Source: Pontibacter sp. E15-1 (GTDB lineage: Bacteria; Bacteroidota; Bacteroidia; Cytophagales; Hymenobacteraceae). From it: a DNA stretch of 64,000 nt. This document shows, one piece after another, positions 8,737-16,364 of this stretch (positions are counted from its first letter, which is position 1; the number at the start of each line of letters is the position of its first letter). The position numbers were made by a program, and so were the translations under genes. The stretch is taken from positions 1 to 64,000 of the forward strand of contig NZ_JAKVIR010000001.1 of NCBI RefSeq assembly GCF_022601975.1. The letters are read 5' to 3'. The notes beneath the pieces were generated by a model, which saw only the letters and a list, made by a program, of their open reading frames with translations, was not told the DNA's origin and ran no database searches.

Positions 8737-9495
8737 CTACTCGTTCAGGCTCCAGTCATAGTCCATGTACGAGATCTTCGCACCCGGCTTGATTTTGGTG
8801 GTTGCGTATTTGTTCAGGAAATCCACCAGGCTCCCTTTTTTGGTAAAATCGCCTTTAAACCAGCTGAAGATCTGCGACACCTCTGCTTTGTCCGCTGTGA
8901 TTTTGTTCCGTGAGGGGTCATTGATAAAGGCCTTGGCCTGCTCGCTCAGCTGCCTGTCTAACTTACTCGCCACGAAGGCCTCGTTGCGAAGCGGCGGGCA
9001 CGAAAACGAGGCACAGTTGATGGCGAAGTGGATGCGCGGGTCGTCGAACTCCTTGCGCAAAATCTTGTGCTCGATCTCATCCAGGCTCGCCTCCTGCCCT
9101 CCAATCCTGAAGAATTTCTTGTGCCATACGGTATTGATGCCCGGCACCTTCAGCGTGGGGTGCAAGTCCTGGATACTTTTCAGCGGATAGTTGTCTATGA
9201 TCAGCTTGACGGTATAGGCGTTGTAGGCGTTTATCCAATAGGCCATCTGCTCCTCCCTGCTCCACTTCTGCTTGTCGGGCGGGGTGCTGCTGATGGCGCT
9301 CAGGTAGCGCTGCAGCTTAGCTTTGTCGCGGATAAAGCCTTTGTAGTCGACGATGCCGGATTTGCTCACGTGCTGCTGCAGCAACTCGTCCCAGGCTTGG
9401 TGCGAGGGGGGCGTTGTGCCCTGGGCTTCCAGCGTGGAGGAACCCTGGCAACTGCCGGTCAGAAATGTCAGGAGCAATAAAATCAGTATTCTCAT
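8737..9495 (-). CDS. DUF547-domain lipoprotein
   Basis: A 252-residue protein from the ATG at 9493-9495, chosen because it begins a clean lipoprotein signal peptide (RILILLLLTFLTGSC, lipobox LTGSC); an in-frame Met 11 codons upstream would place charged residues before it. The DUF547 domain spans about 40-250: W-x-x-E-x-x-x-YWINAYNAYTVKLI, then HFAINCASFSCPPLR with conserved Cys residues. DUF547 has a papain-like or transglutaminase-like fold in related proteins, with no proven enzyme activity known to me. DUF547 genes recur in bacterial arsenosugar clusters. It heads the operon with the glycosyltransferase, 2 bases downstream. A 161-bp mobile element begins 28 bases upstream of the start, so it may sit between the gene and its original promoter. 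Confidence 0.85.
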   Translation of the reverse strand: MRILILLLLTFLTGSCQGSSTLEAQGTTPPSHQAWDELLQQHVSKSGIVDYKGFIRDKAKLQRYLSAISSTPPDKQKWSREEQMAYWINAYNAYTVKLIIDNYPLKSIQDLHPTLKVPGINTVWHKKFFRIGGQEASLDEIEHKILRKEFDDPRIHFAINCASFSCPPLRNEAFVASKLDRQLSEQAKAFINDPSRNKITADKAEVSQIFSWFKGDFTKKGSLVDFLNKYATTKIKPGAKISYMDYDWSLNE

Positions 9496-9522
9496 GGGTA
9501 TGAATTTTGAATATATATCTAA

Positions 9523-9683
9523 GAGCATGTTTAAAATTCATCTTTTGGGCTGCAAATTGTTCATAAAGGAACCTGACTTCACCTTTTTATCACCCCATAG
9601 CGCTGCTATGCGGCTCAAAAAACGCTTCGCCAGAACCCTTCCTGAACAATTTTCGCTTCCAAAAACGAAATTTAAACATGCCC
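9523..9683. mobile_element. MITE-like element, copy A (161 bp, TNA target duplication)
   Basis: The element starts GAGCATGTTTAAA and ends with a near reverse complement (TTTAAACATGCCC), flanked on both sides by TAA (9520-9522 and 9684-9686). The two halves are an imperfect palindrome over nearly the full length, with a centre CATAGCGCTGCTATG. Copy B at 26371-26531 is the same length, inverted, and differs at only a handful of positions. Short length, terminal inverted repeats, no coding frame and a TNA duplication fit a non-autonomous derivative of an IS5-family (IS1031-group-like) element. It lies just upstream of the DUF547 lipoprotein gene. The rest of the gap to 9831 has only small hairpins (9713-9726; 9780-9800). 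Confidence 0.8.
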
Positions 9684-9831
9684 TAAAGTAGCCTTTCTGC
9701 AGCAAGCATACTGTCGGCTAACCGACTTTTCCGCGCTTAACGCTACATACGAAGCAGAACAGCTCATTTTCGGGCGATGCCACCTAAATGCTGAAGGTGG
9801 TATACAGCCCAAACCGGTATAGCTGCCAGAA

Positions 9832-10368
9832 TCATACCACCTGCGCCCCGAAAGCAATCGCGTACTGGTGCATCAGCTGTGTAAAAGACACTGTCTGGCG
9901 GCGGGGCACCCTCTTGCTTTTATGATGAAACAACCATCGGGTGGAAAAAAAATTGTCTGTCTTTATAAAGCACAGCAGGCAGCGGAGCGGCAGCACCGAC
10001 GTAAGCCACTGTACCCAACCGGTGGCCAGCGACCTCCGCACAATGCCCGCCTGCCGCTGGTGGATGGTGGTGAGGATAGCGGTATCAAAGCCCTTTTCCG
10101 GGAACGTGCCAGGGGCTACAAAAAAAAGCACATCGCCTTTGGCTTCAAAAGCGCCAGCCTCCAGGCATGCCCGATGGCCTGCGCCCGCAAACACCAGCAC
10201 CCGCACCTTTCCGGTTTCCTCCAACTGTTGTAACGGCAGGTTTTCTGAGGCACCGACAAATATAACCTCCTTTATATGTGCAGGCGAACTGTTGTTGCGC
10301 ACTGCTTGGAGCAATGCCTGCGCATACCCCACGCTTTCGTGCAGCGGCACGATTACGCTTATCTTCAT
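9832..10368 (-). CDS. Degenerate family 2 glycosyltransferase-like protein
   Basis: A 178-residue protein from the ATG at 10366-10368 (MKISVIVPLHES), the position that lines up with the start of glycosyltransferases; the frame runs 36 codons further upstream without family features. It resembles the enzyme at 8039-8734: GAGHRACLEAGAFEAKGDVLFFVAPG matches the region that in the other holds the DxD-like HAD. Here the Asp is replaced (APG at about 85-87), and the C-terminal acceptor half is short and diverged. It may be an inactive paralogue, a partner subunit or a decaying gene. It is separated from the operon by the MITE copy A. An alternative reading is a true but divergent transferase with another metal ligand. 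Confidence 0.6.
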   Translation of the reverse strand: MKISVIVPLHESVGYAQALLQAVRNNSSPAHIKEVIFVGASENLPLQQLEETGKVRVLVFAGAGHRACLEAGAFEAKGDVLFFVAPGTFPEKGFDTAILTTIHQRQAGIVRRSLATGWVQWLTSVLPLRCLLCFIKTDNFFSTRWLFHHKSKRVPRRQTVSFTQLMHQYAIAFGAQVV

Positions 10369-10563
10369 CCCGGTAATTGCTGAGCCCACTGCAGATTCAT
10401 CCATACCTACAAAGAAAACAGGATCAAAGCGGAAGAGTTGTCGGGTAGATGACAAATACCCCATTCGAATCGGCATACTTTCGTATGCTAGGAAACACGC
10501 TGGTGCCTCACCCTGGAGTCACATTGCGGATCGAATGCACTGTATTAACATAAAACACAACCA

Positions 10564-11346
10564 ATGAAGCTTATTTATCTGGCCCTGGCCACCCTTCTTG
10601 TTACTGCCTGTCAGCCTGCCGAGGACAACGCTGCCCATACCACCGAAGCGAACGCGCAGGAATACCCGTCTTATTTCAAAGAGGTGCTGGACGCGCACGG
10701 AGGATTGGAGAAATGGAAGCAGTTCGGCAGCATGCAATACCAGATCACGAAAAAGGGCGAGACCGAAACGCATCTCATCGACCTGAAGAACCGCAAAGAT
10801 TTAGTAAAAGCGGACAAGTATACCATTGGCTATGATGGCCATCAGGTATGGGTGAGCCCGAACAAGGCGGCCTTCCCTGATCAGTCGGCCACATTTTACC
10901 ACAACCTATACTTCTACTTCCACGCCATGCCCTTTGTGCTGGCAGACCCCGGCGTGAACTATGAAAAACTGGATACGATCTCGGTGCAGGGCAAAACCTA
11001 CAACGTGATCGGCATTTCGTTCGGATCGGGCGTGGGAGAAACGCCGGAGGACCAGTATCAGCTGTTCATCGACCCGGCTACAAACCGGATGGCATGGCTG
11101 CTGTACACGATCACGTACTTCGACAAAAAGCAGAGCGATGAGTTTAAAGCCCTGAAATTCGAGGATTACAAAGAAAACCAGGGCCTCCTTTTCCCGACAA
11201 AACTCACGAGCTACAAGTATGAGAATGGCCAGATAGGCGACCTGCGGTATGGCTTCACGTTTGATGGGCTAGCGTTGAAAAAGGAGCAGCCAGACCAGGC
11301 GCAGTTCGAGAAACCGGAGAATGCCGAAGTTGATTCTGGCGAATAA
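10564..11346 (+). CDS. DUF6503-like lipoprotein
   Basis: A 260-residue protein with signal peptide and lipobox (LLVTAC, Cys16), so it is membrane-anchored outside the cytoplasm. After an acidic linker comes a domain starting YPSYFKEVLDAHGGLEKWKQFGSMQYQI, then a run of beta strands (KYTIGYDGHQVWV, LFIDPATNRMAWLLYT, LLFPTKLTSYKYENGQ). This pattern is that of the DUF6503 family of Bacteroidota, with a LolA/outer-membrane-sorting-like beta fold; the family has no proven function and is sometimes mislabelled as heat-shock protein. It is transcribed alone; its start lies about 195 bases from the diverging glycosyltransferase-like gene, leaving room for two promoters. Confidence 0.75.
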   Translation: MKLIYLALATLLVTACQPAEDNAAHTTEANAQEYPSYFKEVLDAHGGLEKWKQFGSMQYQITKKGETETHLIDLKNRKDLVKADKYTIGYDGHQVWVSPNKAAFPDQSATFYHNLYFYFHAMPFVLADPGVNYEKLDTISVQGKTYNVIGISFGSGVGETPEDQYQLFIDPATNRMAWLLYTITYFDKKQSDEFKALKFEDYKENQGLLFPTKLTSYKYENGQIGDLRYGFTFDGLALKKEQPDQAQFEKPENAEVDSGE

Positions 11347-11383
11347 GCATCTCCGAAATGAATATGTTTCTGCTACACCCGCT

Positions 11384-11500
11384 GTTACGGATTTCTTAAT
11401 CCGTAACTTTTCCTGAAGCGGATTTCCTAATCCGCGTTAGCAGGACCACGGGGATTAGGAAATCCCCGGCAGGTGGCTTCCGGACTGGGAAGTCCGGAAG
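11384..11500. repeat. Array of four hairpins with 4-base loops
   Basis: Four perfect hairpins follow each other: 11384-11407 (10-bp stem, loop TCTT), 11418-11435 (7-bp stem GCGGATT, loop TCCT), 11449-11468 (8-bp stem, loop AGGA) and 11477-11500 (10-bp stem, loop GGGA). The first three share the GGATT/AATCC core; the third is the second in opposite orientation. They sit between a plus-strand gene end (11346) and a minus-strand gene end (11569), the classic place for REP-like palindromes or bidirectional terminators. No T-run follows any of them, which favours REP-like repeats over simple terminators. Confidence 0.75.
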
Positions 11501-11568
11501 AGCCGTGAGAGTTCTTTAAGTATGATTTTGGATAATTTCCTAGCCGCTATGCATCACCAGCACCCAAA

Positions 11569-11778
11569 TTAGCAGCAGCTTTTGTTTTGCTGGATGGGCG
11601 GGCAGGCCACCGAGCCGTAGGAACAGTACACGCAGCAGTCGCCGGGCAAGGGCTTGAGCACTTCGTTACAATTCTCGCACTCGTAAAAATACTGACAGGC
11701 GTCTGTCGGCATGGATTCTTCTTTGCTGTGCCCGCACTTTGGGCAGGTAATCAGGGAGGTGTCTTTTATCGCTTGCAT
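11569..11778 (-). CDS. GDCCVxC-domain protein of the mercury module
   Basis: A 69-residue Cys-rich protein with twelve cysteines: CPKCG, CENCN, then GDCCVYCSYGSVACPPIQ and a terminal CC. The GDCCVxC signature is that of a small family (including selenoprotein forms) found beside merT/merP in many genomes. It probably binds a thiophilic metal such as Hg(II) in the cytoplasm. It starts 2 bases after the end of the MerTP gene, in the same operon as the ArsR-type regulator. No TGA selenocysteine codon is seen in the motif; the residues are encoded as Cys. Confidence 0.85.
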   Translation of the reverse strand: MQAIKDTSLITCPKCGHSKEESMPTDACQYFYECENCNEVLKPLPGDCCVYCSYGSVACPPIQQNKSCC

Positions 11779-11780
11779 GC

Positions 11781-12386
11781 TTATTCTTTTCCTTTAACAC
11801 TTACTTTATACCCCGTTTTGCGGGCGGCTTCCACAAGCTGCTGCGGTTTTACCTTGGTGCTGTCGTAGGTTACAGTGGCGCTGCCGGCTTTGTAGGAGGT
11901 GTTTACCCCAGACACGCCGGGCAGTTTGCCGACTTCCTGATTCACGTGGGCCTCACACCCCGAGCAGGTCATCCCTTTAACCTCCAATTGCACGGTTTGC
12001 TGAAAGCCTGTTTGGACCATGCTGCTCTTTGCCGGTTGCTTGTAAAAGGCATCGGCATAATACGGGAAGCTCAGGAACAGGAGAGCCATGACGGAGACCA
12101 TGAGCAGGAACTTGTTCGATTTTACCAGTGAAGGCTTATCGTCGTCCTCGCAGGCGCAGTCAGCGGCAGTTTTGGCCGGTTTTAAACGCTGGTACCAGGC
12201 GGCCGAAAGCAGTATAACTGTAAGTCCGATCAGGTATGGGCGCAAGGGCTCTAGCCAATCAAATGCAGACAGGGCACCTGCGGCACCTCCCACGATGGCC
12301 AGCAACGGGGCTATACAGCAAACGGAAGCCAGCACCGCGGCCAGGAGGCCTCCTCCCATAAATTTGGTTTGAACGCTACTTTTCAT
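11781..12386 (-). CDS. merTP: Mercuric transport fusion protein MerTP
   Basis: A 201-residue inner-membrane protein. The MerT part (about 1-115) has transmembrane segments at about 11-37, 49-64 and 93-108, a vicinal Cys pair in the first (VCCIAP, Cys23-Cys24) and a cytoplasmic Cys pair (ADCACE, Cys77 and Cys79). A MerP-like heavy-metal-associated domain is fused at the C-terminus (about 131-201) with GMTCSGCEAHV (Cys141, Cys144). The fusion would capture Hg(II) outside and hand it inward. It overlaps the end of the upstream regulator gene by 4 bases (ATGA), so translation is coupled. A true MerA with N-terminal HMA is not present in the window; the divergent disulfide reductase next door may take that role. 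Confidence 0.88.
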   Translation of the reverse strand: MKSSVQTKFMGGGLLAAVLASVCCIAPLLAIVGGAAGALSAFDWLEPLRPYLIGLTVILLSAAWYQRLKPAKTAADCACEDDDKPSLVKSNKFLLMVSVMALLFLSFPYYADAFYKQPAKSSMVQTGFQQTVQLEVKGMTCSGCEAHVNQEVGKLPGVSGVNTSYKAGSATVTYDSTKVKPQQLVEAARKTGYKVSVKGKE

Positions 12387-12766
12387 AATATTTCTACTTT
12401 TGAGGCAGATGCCCGTTGTATGTGCTGAAATAAAGGCCGGATAATTTCCAGATGCTCATCTTTCAGGGAATAAAACACCGTCTGGCCCACCTTCTTGCTT
12501 TTGATGATGTGGGCGTCTTTGAGCTTGCGAAGCTGCTGCGAAACCGCAGGCATCGTCATCTGCAGGACATCGCTGATATCACAAACACACAGTTCCCCCT
12601 CTTCTTCCAGCAAATAAAGTATTTGCAGCCTGGTTTCACTCCCGGCAAGGCTTAGCACCTGACTTAGCCGCTGAATATGTTCCTGTGCTGCCAACAGTTT
12701 CTGGGTACAGGCCTCCAGCCTTTCCTTGTCGGCATACACTCGAATACACGCTTTATCTTCTTCCAT
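12383..12766 (-). CDS. ArsR/SmtB-family metal-responsive repressor
   Basis: A 127-residue winged-helix regulator. The recognition region reads CDISDVLQMTMPAVSQQLRKLKDAHII (about 62-88). Directly before it ELCVCD (Cys60, Cys62) is the alpha-3 metal site of ArsR/CadC-type sensors; further cysteines at 7 and 20 could complete a thiolate site, as in Hg(II) or Cd/Pb sensors. It is first in the operon with merTP and the GDCCVxC gene and is divergent from the flavin disulfide reductase at 12834, so one operator region (12767-12833) could control both directions. The bound metal is inferred to be mercury from the neighbours. Confidence 0.88.
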   Translation of the reverse strand: MEEDKACIRVYADKERLEACTQKLLAAQEHIQRLSQVLSLAGSETRLQILYLLEEEGELCVCDISDVLQMTMPAVSQQLRKLKDAHIIKSKKVGQTVFYSLKDEHLEIIRPLFQHIQRASASKVEIL

Positions 12767-12804
12767 CTTTCAACTTTATACAACAAATGTAAACATTATA
12801 CAGT

Positions 12805-12824
12805 AATTAAGCAAGTACTTAAAT
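12805..12824. promoter_or_regulatory. Candidate ArsR-type operator
   Basis: An imperfect inverted repeat AATTAAG-N6-CTTAAAT lies in the 67-base AT-rich gap between the divergent repressor and reductase genes. Arms of about 7 bases with TTAAG/CTTAA and AT-rich flanks resemble operators of ArsR/SmtB repressors. A second, weaker pair (AATGT..ACATT) lies at 12786-12797. Confidence 0.4.
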
Positions 12825-12833
12825 ATACGTTAT

Positions 12834-14180
12834 ATGAGAAAATACGATGTGTTTGTGATTGGGGCTGGCATGGCCGGTGCCGCTGTTGCCAAAAAGTGCG
12901 CTTCCAAAGGATTGAAAACCGCCATTTCTGATTACAGACCTTACGGCGGCACCTGTGCCCTGCGCGGCTGCGACCCAAAAAAAGTGTTAGTGGATGCAGC
13001 CAACCTGCATGAAAAGACCCGGTTACACCTTGGCAAAGGCCTGGATGGCGATAGCAGTATAAATTGGCAGGCTCTGATGGCATTTAAAAACACCTTCACC
13101 GACCCAGTACCCGAAAAGATGGAAAAGGGCTTCGGGAAAGCCGGAATAGACACCTACCACTGCCCCATCTCTTTCGTGGATGAAAAAACGCTGCAGGCAG
13201 GTGATGAGCAGATAAGCGCAGAGAAGATCGTGGTCGTGACAGGGGCCAGGCCGCGCCAACTGGATATAGCCGGTAAGGAGCATACCATCACCAGCGATGA
13301 TTTTCTGAACCTCGACAAGCTACCCAGGCACATCACGTTTCTGGGCGGCGGCTATATCTCCTTTGAATTTGCGCACTTGGTAGCTCGCGCAGGAATAAGC
13401 GTCACGATCATCGACCACGGCGCCCATGCCCTGAAGCACTTCGAGCAGGATATGGTAAAGCACGTTTTGCGTGTCTCCAAAGAGGCTGGCATTGATGTAA
13501 AACTGAACACAGCGGCACGGGAGATCAAAGCGCAGGGCAAGGGGTATGCACTTACCCTGGTGAACGGAGGCGATGAACAAACCCTTGAAACCGGGCTGGT
13601 GGTGCGTGCCATCGGGCGCGTGCCCGAAACCGAACAGCTTGCACTGGACAAAGGGAACGTAACCCACAGCAAGAAGGGGATTGCCGTAAATGAGTTCCTA
13701 CAGAGCACCTCTAACCCGCGCGTTTATGCCGCTGGCGATGTGGCCGATACAGCCGGGCTGCCCCTGACGCCGATCGCAGTTTACGAAGGGCATGTACTCG
13801 CCTCCAACGTTGTAAAAGGCAATAACCGGAAACTCAATTACTCTGAAATACCGACAGTGGTGTTCACTATTCCAGCTCTTGCTTCGGTGGGGCTTACCGA
13901 GGAACAAGCTATTGCGCAGGACCTGAATTTTAAGGTGAGTACCGGAGACGCCACAAAATGGTATAACGGGCGCCGCACCCAGGCAAAAGCATACGCTTAC
14001 AAAGTGCTGACAGACAAAGAAAATAATACCATAATAGGGGCACACCTCGTTGGGCCACACGCCGAAGAAACCATCAACCTGTTCGCGCTGGCCATGAAAG
14101 GCGGGATGCAGGCAAGGGATATTCAGAGCTTCCCTTTCTCCTACCCTACCATGGGGTCTGATGTGGCCTATATGGTATAG
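12834..14180 (+). CDS. FAD-dependent pyridine nucleotide-disulfide oxidoreductase (mercuric/glutathione-reductase-like)
   Basis: A 448-residue flavoenzyme with FAD motif VFVIGAGMAGAAVAKKC at the N-terminus and an active-site disulfide in GGTCALRGCDPKK (Cys41, Cys46). The NAD(P) motif follows at about 165-180 (FLGGGYISFEFAHL), a second FAD motif (VYAAGDVAD) near 300, and the C-terminal dimerisation domain. It lacks the N-terminal HMA domain and the C-terminal Cys pair of classical MerA, and the usual His-Pro-x-x-x-E of glutathione reductase is replaced at the C-terminus (SYPTMGSDVAYMV). It is divergent from the mer-type operon and probably under the same repressor. Calling it MerA would go beyond the evidence; a disulfide or metal reductase is the safest statement. 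Confidence 0.8.
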   Translation: MRKYDVFVIGAGMAGAAVAKKCASKGLKTAISDYRPYGGTCALRGCDPKKVLVDAANLHEKTRLHLGKGLDGDSSINWQALMAFKNTFTDPVPEKMEKGFGKAGIDTYHCPISFVDEKTLQAGDEQISAEKIVVVTGARPRQLDIAGKEHTITSDDFLNLDKLPRHITFLGGGYISFEFAHLVARAGISVTIIDHGAHALKHFEQDMVKHVLRVSKEAGIDVKLNTAAREIKAQGKGYALTLVNGGDEQTLETGLVVRAIGRVPETEQLALDKGNVTHSKKGIAVNEFLQSTSNPRVYAAGDVADTAGLPLTPIAVYEGHVLASNVVKGNNRKLNYSEIPTVVFTIPALASVGLTEEQAIAQDLNFKVSTGDATKWYNGRRTQAKAYAYKVLTDKENNTIIGAHLVGPHAEETINLFALAMKGGMQARDIQSFPFSYPTMGSDVAYMV

Positions 14181-14230
14181 GGAGAACTAAGCCGCTGGCA
14201 TAAAAGCAGGGCTGCAGCTAACAGGAACGC

Positions 14231-15376
14231 CTATTTGTATATCTCAGAATCAGGGTAAAATGCCAGCCAGGCGAAGGCCAGGTGATTGCTATGCGGCTCC
14301 GTAGGGAGCTGCCTTCCTTGTAGCGGCCCGGCTATGCTGCGTCCGGTAACATCCCAGACAGAGCCTGTTTGCTCGTCCACAAAATCATTCCCCTTTTTCA
14401 GGAAAGTCAGCTTGCGCCCGTTTAAAACGGCATTGAAAAGCGTGGCCGTGCCCACCTTCCGGGAGCGACTGATATCCCGCTCGTCCAGCACCGACACGGT
14501 GCCGGAGGTATAGAAGATCACGATGTGCTTGCCCTCAAAAGAATCGTTTACCACGCCTTTCTTCGCGATGGCCGAGAAGGGGTAAATCTTGCGTTTGCCC
14601 TTGCTTTCCACATCCACCACGCGCTCCATGGCGGGTAGCCGCTTGTCTACCAAGCCTTGCTTGATAAAAACATCGTACGGGGTGTTTCCCGGTTGGTCAT
14701 ACCCTGCGTACGGGTTTGTGCCATAGCTCCTTTCAGCACCCGCCACGCCTGTGTTCCGCGACAGAATCTGGCCGTGGGGGTAGCGCTGAAAAAACTCCGC
14801 CACCGAGATCACCAGCGAGGGGATCACCTTCAGCTCTGTCCCTGCCAGTTTGCCAACCAGCGCCTCGCCCGTCAGCTGCTGCCACCACGACTCTGTCTGG
14901 GTATCATACATCACCATGTCGCTGTGGCGCAGCATCCCCGACACCTCAAAGTGCAGCACATGCTCCTGCCCCAGGTGCCGGACACGCCGGCTGTAGACCA
15001 CACTGGCATTGCATAGCGGGCAGTACGTGACCAGGATCGGCTCTCCGCCCATCGTGTCGTTGGCGATTTCGTGCACGGTCAGCACGTTCAGGGGGTATGC
15101 TCTGGCTTGTCCGTCCAGCGTGATGCTGATGACCGGCTCGTGCCTGAAATACATGGGCAATCCCTCCTTTGCCGGCACAAATTTTGGGTTGTTGAGCACC
15201 GGGAAAGTCCCTTTGGGCACCGCCACCGTGAACGCCGCCAGCGGGACCGATTTCTTTGTCGTGTCGGTCTTCCAACGGTAAGGGATCTGGCGTGGGTTCT
15301 GCAGCTGGGCATGAGCAGTCTGAGAGAGGATAGCCATCGTTGTGGCCAGAAAAAGGATAAGGGTATAATGCGTCAT
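14231..15376 (-). CDS. DUF3179-domain exported protein
   Basis: A 381-residue protein from the ATG at 15374-15376, which starts a normal signal peptide (cleavage probably after AHA, about residue 23); an ATG 9 codons upstream is the alternative. The DUF3179 domain fills most of the protein: AYPLNVLTVHEIANDTMGGEPILVTYCPLCNASVVYSR includes the conserved CPLC motif. The C-terminal part repeats the theme with FLKKGNDFVDEQTGSVWDVTGRS. Function is unknown; the Cys pair suggests metal binding or redox. It converges with the disulfide oxidoreductase gene, 50 bases away. Confidence 0.8.
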   Translation of the reverse strand: MTHYTLILFLATTMAILSQTAHAQLQNPRQIPYRWKTDTTKKSVPLAAFTVAVPKGTFPVLNNPKFVPAKEGLPMYFRHEPVISITLDGQARAYPLNVLTVHEIANDTMGGEPILVTYCPLCNASVVYSRRVRHLGQEHVLHFEVSGMLRHSDMVMYDTQTESWWQQLTGEALVGKLAGTELKVIPSLVISVAEFFQRYPHGQILSRNTGVAGAERSYGTNPYAGYDQPGNTPYDVFIKQGLVDKRLPAMERVVDVESKGKRKIYPFSAIAKKGVVNDSFEGKHIVIFYTSGTVSVLDERDISRSRKVGTATLFNAVLNGRKLTFLKKGNDFVDEQTGSVWDVTGRSIAGPLQGRQLPTEPHSNHLAFAWLAFYPDSEIYK

Positions 15377-15739
15377 GATGGGATTGCCTTTAAGTCTGTA
15401 CATACCATTTCACAGCATTAATCACGCCTAAAAAACCAAGCATTTTTTATACCTACCTATAAAACAAGGTATTACCCATAAACAATGCCCATACATACCC
15501 GTACACTAGAGTATGCACAAAACCTATTTTGAATATGGTTTTTAGCACAAAGAACAATCGGTGCGCTGTTTCTGCTTCGTCAGGCAATTCAAAAACAGAC
15601 ACACGCAACCTGTAGCTATACCCACCATACCCCGAAACGAAACGCCTTTTTTTTAACCGGGATTATTACCCACACAGGCAGCAGATGCCGGATAAAAACC
15701 AGAATCTTCATTGGATGTTTCACTAAACTACTTACAACC
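15377..15739. other. Intergenic region between divergent genes
   Basis: About 360 bases upstream of both the DUF3179 gene (minus) and the membrane protein gene (plus). It is AT-rich in its left half with several CATACC/GGTATA hexamers (for example around 15448-15505). It should contain two promoters; none is clear enough to mark. No gene is seen. Confidence 0.35.
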
Positions 15740-16225
15740 ATGAAAGCAATCAACATGAAAGCGGCAGTTCTTGCCGGTATTATTGCGGGACTTATATTTT
15801 TGGTACTCGAGATGGTGATGGTGCCTCTGTTTCTGGGGGGTAGCCCATGGGGGCCGCCGCGCATGATCGGGGCCATTGCACTGGGCAAAGGCGTGCTCCC
15901 ACCTCCCGCCACGTTTGATATTGGGGTCGTGCTGGTGGCCATTGTGCTGCACATGATTCTCTCCATCGTTTATGCCGCGGTCATTGGCTTCCTGGTGAAG
16001 GGCATGACGCTGACGAAAGCACTGGCGGTGGGTGCCGTCATTGGCCTGGTTATCTACTTCGTGAACTTCTACGTCATGACCGGCATCTTCCCATGGTTTG
16101 CCATGGCCCGAAACTGGGTATCAGCATTCGCGCATGTCAGTTTTGGTATCGGGGCCGCCTGGGCCTATAAAGGGCTGCAGGAGCACCATACAACCCATGA
16201 AAACCCCAGTGCCAAAACGATCTAA
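15740..16225 (+). CDS. Conserved integral membrane protein
   Basis: A 161-residue protein with four predicted transmembrane segments (about 8-31, 62-86, 93-112, 122-146) and a small loop with the motif GGSPWGPPRMIGAIALG after the first. No catalytic or cofactor motif is visible. The protein type is familiar from proteobacterial and Bacteroidota genomes as an uncharacterised membrane protein. It is followed by a good terminator at 16245-16296 and then by another small membrane protein. An in-frame Met at codon 6 is an alternative start. Confidence 0.7.
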   Translation: MKAINMKAAVLAGIIAGLIFLVLEMVMVPLFLGGSPWGPPRMIGAIALGKGVLPPPATFDIGVVLVAIVLHMILSIVYAAVIGFLVKGMTLTKALAVGAVIGLVIYFVNFYVMTGIFPWFAMARNWVSAFAHVSFGIGAAWAYKGLQEHHTTHENPSAKTI

Positions 16226-16244
16226 AGCCAAGATCAGATGTATG

Positions 16245-16296
16245 AAAAAAGGACAGCCCTGCAGGAATATCCGTTTCCTACAGGGCTGCCCTTTTT
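16245..16296 (+). terminator. Rho-independent terminator after the 15740 gene
   Basis: A GC-rich stem AAAAGGACAGCCCTG pairs with CAGGGCTGCCCTTTT with one A-C mismatch and further GG/CC pairing inside, followed by a T-run at 16291-16296. It lies 20 bases after the stop codon. Confidence 0.8.
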
Positions 16297-16364
16297 GGCT
16301 GCTTACCGAACAGTCACTCCCCGGATCGAGTATACCCACTACAAAGCAAGAAAAACGAAACGCT

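Noticed and set aside
9523-9683. Structured RNA gene or riboswitch
   Set aside because: The same sequence recurs inverted at 26371 next to an unrelated gene end with target duplications, which fits a mobile element better than a conserved leader.
11384-11500. CRISPR array
   Set aside because: The repeats are four hairpins of differing sequence without regular spacers or cas genes nearby.
12834-14180. Naming the flavoenzyme merA
   Set aside because: The N-terminal HMA domain and C-terminal Cys pair that define mercuric reductase are missing, so only the wider family is stated.
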